This document shows positions 5,663-7,082 of a stretch of 7,082 nucleotides of DNA, piece by piece (positions within the stretch are counted from its first letter, which is position 1; every line of letters starts with the position of its first letter). The notes under the pieces were generated by a model. The model was given only the letters and a program-made list of their open reading frames with translations. It was not told the origin of the DNA and made no database searches. Origin of the DNA: Sphingomonadales bacterium UBA1936 (lineage in GTDB: Bacteria; Pseudomonadota; Alphaproteobacteria; Sphingomonadales; Sphingomonadaceae); the NCBI GenBank assembly GCA_002336985.1, contig DDFE01000207.1:22083-29164 (forward strand). The letters are read 5' to 3'. The translations under genes and the position numbers were made by a program.

Positions 5663-6685
5663 GTGCCCGTCGAGAGTCCTGATAATCCCAACCGCATTTC
5701 TGCGATGCTGCTCGGCTGGTACGATGTGCATGCGCGTACGCTGCCATGGCGCGCAGCGCCGGGTGCGCCGCTGCCCGATCCATACCGTGTCTGGCTGTCC
5801 GAGATCATGTTGCAGCAGACGACGGTCGCGGCCGTCATCCCCTATTTCGAAACCTTCACGCGCCGCTGGCCGACCGTAGAAGCACTGGCGGACGCGGATA
5901 TGGCCGAGGTGATGTCGGCTTGGGCGGGCCTTGGCTATTATGCCCGCGCGCGGAACCTGATTGCCTGCGCCAGGGCTGTCGCTTCGCGCGGCGGCTTTCC
6001 GGACACGGAAGCGGAATTACGCAACCTGCCCGGAATCGGAACTTACACAGCGGCGGCGGTTGCCGCGATCGCGTTCGGGCGGCGCGCGGTCGTCGTCGAC
6101 GGCAATGTCGAACGCGTCGTCGCACGGCTGTTCGCGGTTGAAACGCCCCTGCCAGCGGCCAAACCCGAACTCTACCGGCTGACCGATTCGATTACACCCG
6201 AGGGACGCAGCGGCGATTTCGCACAGGCGATGATGGATCTTGGCGCTACGGTGTGCACGCCGAGAAATCCGTCCTGCCTGATGTGCCCGTTGAGTGCCGT
6301 CTGCACGGCCCGAGCCGAGGGCGATTCGGCGCGCTATCCCAAGCGACTGCCCAAGGTCGCCAAGCCGGTGCGGCGGGGTGTCGCGCTATGGATCGAGCAC
6401 CAGGACAAGGTGTTGCTCGTGCGGCGGCCTGAGAAAGGGTTGCTCGGCGGGATGATGGCGCTCCCTTCGGCCTTCGAGGCCGTGGACAACGCTGGTGAAC
6501 CGCTGGGCACGGTCACACACGTCTTCACCCATTTTACCTTGCATCTTTCGGTGGTTCGCGCAGCGTTCGATGAAAGTTGCCTCTTGCAACTGGATGGCCA
6601 ATGGTGGGACATCGCGCGGCTCGACGAAGCCGGTTTGCCGACATTGTTCGCCAAGGCCGCGCGGCTCGCGATGACGGAGGAGTGA
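5663..6685 (+). CDS. mutY: A/G-specific adenine DNA glycosylase MutY
   Basis: This 340-residue protein matches MutY, which removes adenine mispaired with 8-oxoguanine and so prevents G:C to T:A transversions; E. coli MutY is 350 residues. Visible features: catalytic Glu47 in WLSEIMLQQT, GLGYYARARNL (89-99), helix-hairpin-helix LPGIGTYTAAAV (122-133), catalytic Asp146 in VVDGNVERV, and a [4Fe-4S] motif C198-x6-C205-x2-C208-x5-C214. The C-terminal NUDIX-like 8-oxoG recognition domain (about 235-335) has WIEHQDKVLLVRRP, GLLGGMMALP and FTHFTLHL with H290 in the place of the FSH loop. All expected catalytic and cluster residues are present, so it looks functional. The start is GTG 5663, with a weak AGG 6 bases upstream. 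The next in-frame ATG (5705) lacks a ribosome site and would cut into the conserved N-terminal helix. The gene diverges from dciA and is followed closely by a hydrolase gene. Confidence 0.97.
   Translation: MPVESPDNPNRISAMLLGWYDVHARTLPWRAAPGAPLPDPYRVWLSEIMLQQTTVAAVIPYFETFTRRWPTVEALADADMAEVMSAWAGLGYYARARNLIACARAVASRGGFPDTEAELRNLPGIGTYTAAAVAAIAFGRRAVVVDGNVERVVARLFAVETPLPAAKPELYRLTDSITPEGRSGDFAQAMMDLGATVCTPRNPSCLMCPLSAVCTARAEGDSARYPKRLPKVAKPVRRGVALWIEHQDKVLLVRRPEKGLLGGMMALPSAFEAVDNAGEPLGTVTHVFTHFTLHLSVVRAAFDESCLLQLDGQWWDIARLDEAGLPTLFAKAARLAMTEE
6676..6682 (+). promoter_or_regulatory. Strong Shine-Dalgarno inside the 3' end of mutY
   Basis: GGAGGAG lies in the last codons of mutY and is followed, after 6 bases, by ATG at 6689. 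It picks ATG 6689 over the ATG at 6685, which overlaps the mutY stop but is in another frame and does not give the Tat-signal protein. The arrangement suggests co-transcription and translational coupling with mutY. Confidence 0.7.
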
Positions 6686-6688
6686 TGC

Positions 6689-7082
6689 ATGTTCGACGCG
6701 GCGCTTGATCGTAGGCAGTTTCTGGGGGCAACCGCACTCGCGGGCGCAATAGCACTATCGCCCTCCTGGGCCTGGGCGCGCGAAACAGGCAGCAAATGGA
6801 CGGGCGTACAGGCGTTGCTCGACGGCTATGTGGCCGAGGACAAGCTGCCAGGTGCCGCAGGTGCGATCGGCCGGGGACTCTCCGATCCGGACTTCGTCGT
6901 TGCCGGAAAGGTCGGCCGTGGCCGGGACCGGGCGGTCGACGGCGATACACTCTACCGCGTCTATTCGATGTCGAAACCGATCACTGCGATGGCGGCGATG
7001 ATGCTGATCGAGGAGGGCAAGCTCCGCCTCGACCAGAATGTCGGCGACTTCATCCCGGGCTTCAAAAAGCCGATGGTCATCG
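6689..7082 (+). CDS. Tat-exported SxxK serine hydrolase (beta-lactamase-like), 5' part
   Basis: The first 131 codons of a gene that leaves the window on the right are open with no stop. The protein starts MFDAALDRRQFLG, a twin-arginine signal (RR at 8-9) with a hydrophobic run and likely cleavage after AWA (residue 30). Thus the enzyme should be folded in the cytoplasm and exported by Tat. The mature part shows GYVAEDKLPGAAGAIG, then LYRVYSMSKPITAMAAMMLIEEGKL with nucleophile Ser93 and Lys96 (S-M-S-K), then LDQNVGDFIPGF. This is the hallmark of the 'beta-lactamase' serine hydrolase family (class C beta-lactamases, esterases such as EstB, D-aminopeptidases). The Tyr and KTG-like motifs would lie beyond the edge. 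Esterase or peptidase activity is as likely as beta-lactamase activity. It begins 3 bases after mutY and is probably co-transcribed with it. Confidence 0.88.
   Translation, partial: MFDAALDRRQFLGATALAGAIALSPSWAWARETGSKWTGVQALLDGYVAEDKLPGAAGAIGRGLSDPDFVVAGKVGRGRDRAVDGDTLYRVYSMSKPITAMAAMMLIEEGKLRLDQNVGDFIPGFKKPMVI

Noticed and set aside
5663..6685. Possibility that the glycosylase is endonuclease III rather than MutY
   Set aside because: The protein has the MutY catalytic Glu context (SEIMLQQT), lacks the endonuclease III lysine in the hairpin region, and carries the C-terminal NUDIX-like domain that endonuclease III lacks.

Overview
The window reads as ordinary high-GC chromosomal DNA of an alphaproteobacterium, most likely of the Sphingomonadales. 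This is inferred from the GC-rich codon use, the style of the SMC hinge, the DsbA-like proteins with an extra cysteine pair, and the gene order mutY / dciA (DUF721) / DsbA-like / DsbA-like / smc. No RNA gene, insertion sequence, CRISPR array, prophage or clearly transferred segment was seen.

Layout: the 3' end of a DedA-family membrane protein gene (1-212, +) abuts smc (213-3617, -) with no bases between their stop codons. Four genes then run leftward on the minus strand in the order dciA (5636-5118), a soluble DsbA-like oxidoreductase (5118-4450), a lipoprotein DsbA-like oxidoreductase (4433-3705) and smc (3617-213). The first three are very tightly packed (1-base overlap, then a 16-base gap) and look like one transcription unit. 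An 87-base gap separates them from smc; it holds the Shine-Dalgarno of smc, two DnaA-box-like 9-mers and small hairpins. On the plus strand, mutY (5663-6685) diverges from dciA with only 26 bases between start codons. It is followed 3 bases later by a Tat-exported SxxK serine hydrolase (6689 onward) that runs off the window.

Functionally, the block joins DNA maintenance (MutY repairs 8-oxoG:A mispairs, the DciA-like protein is a predicted loader of the replicative helicase, SMC compacts and segregates chromosomes) with two periplasmic thiol-disulfide oxidoreductases. The oxidoreductases have different active-site dipeptides (CPHC and CPAC) and different anchoring (free versus lipid-anchored), which suggests divided roles. 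I found no convincing undescribed system. The points most worth a second look are the DnaA-box-like sites ahead of smc, the paired DsbA paralogues embedded in a replication/segregation operon, the glycine-poor SMC hinge, and the extreme compaction at the convergent and divergent gene junctions. The stretches without genes are all under 100 bases.
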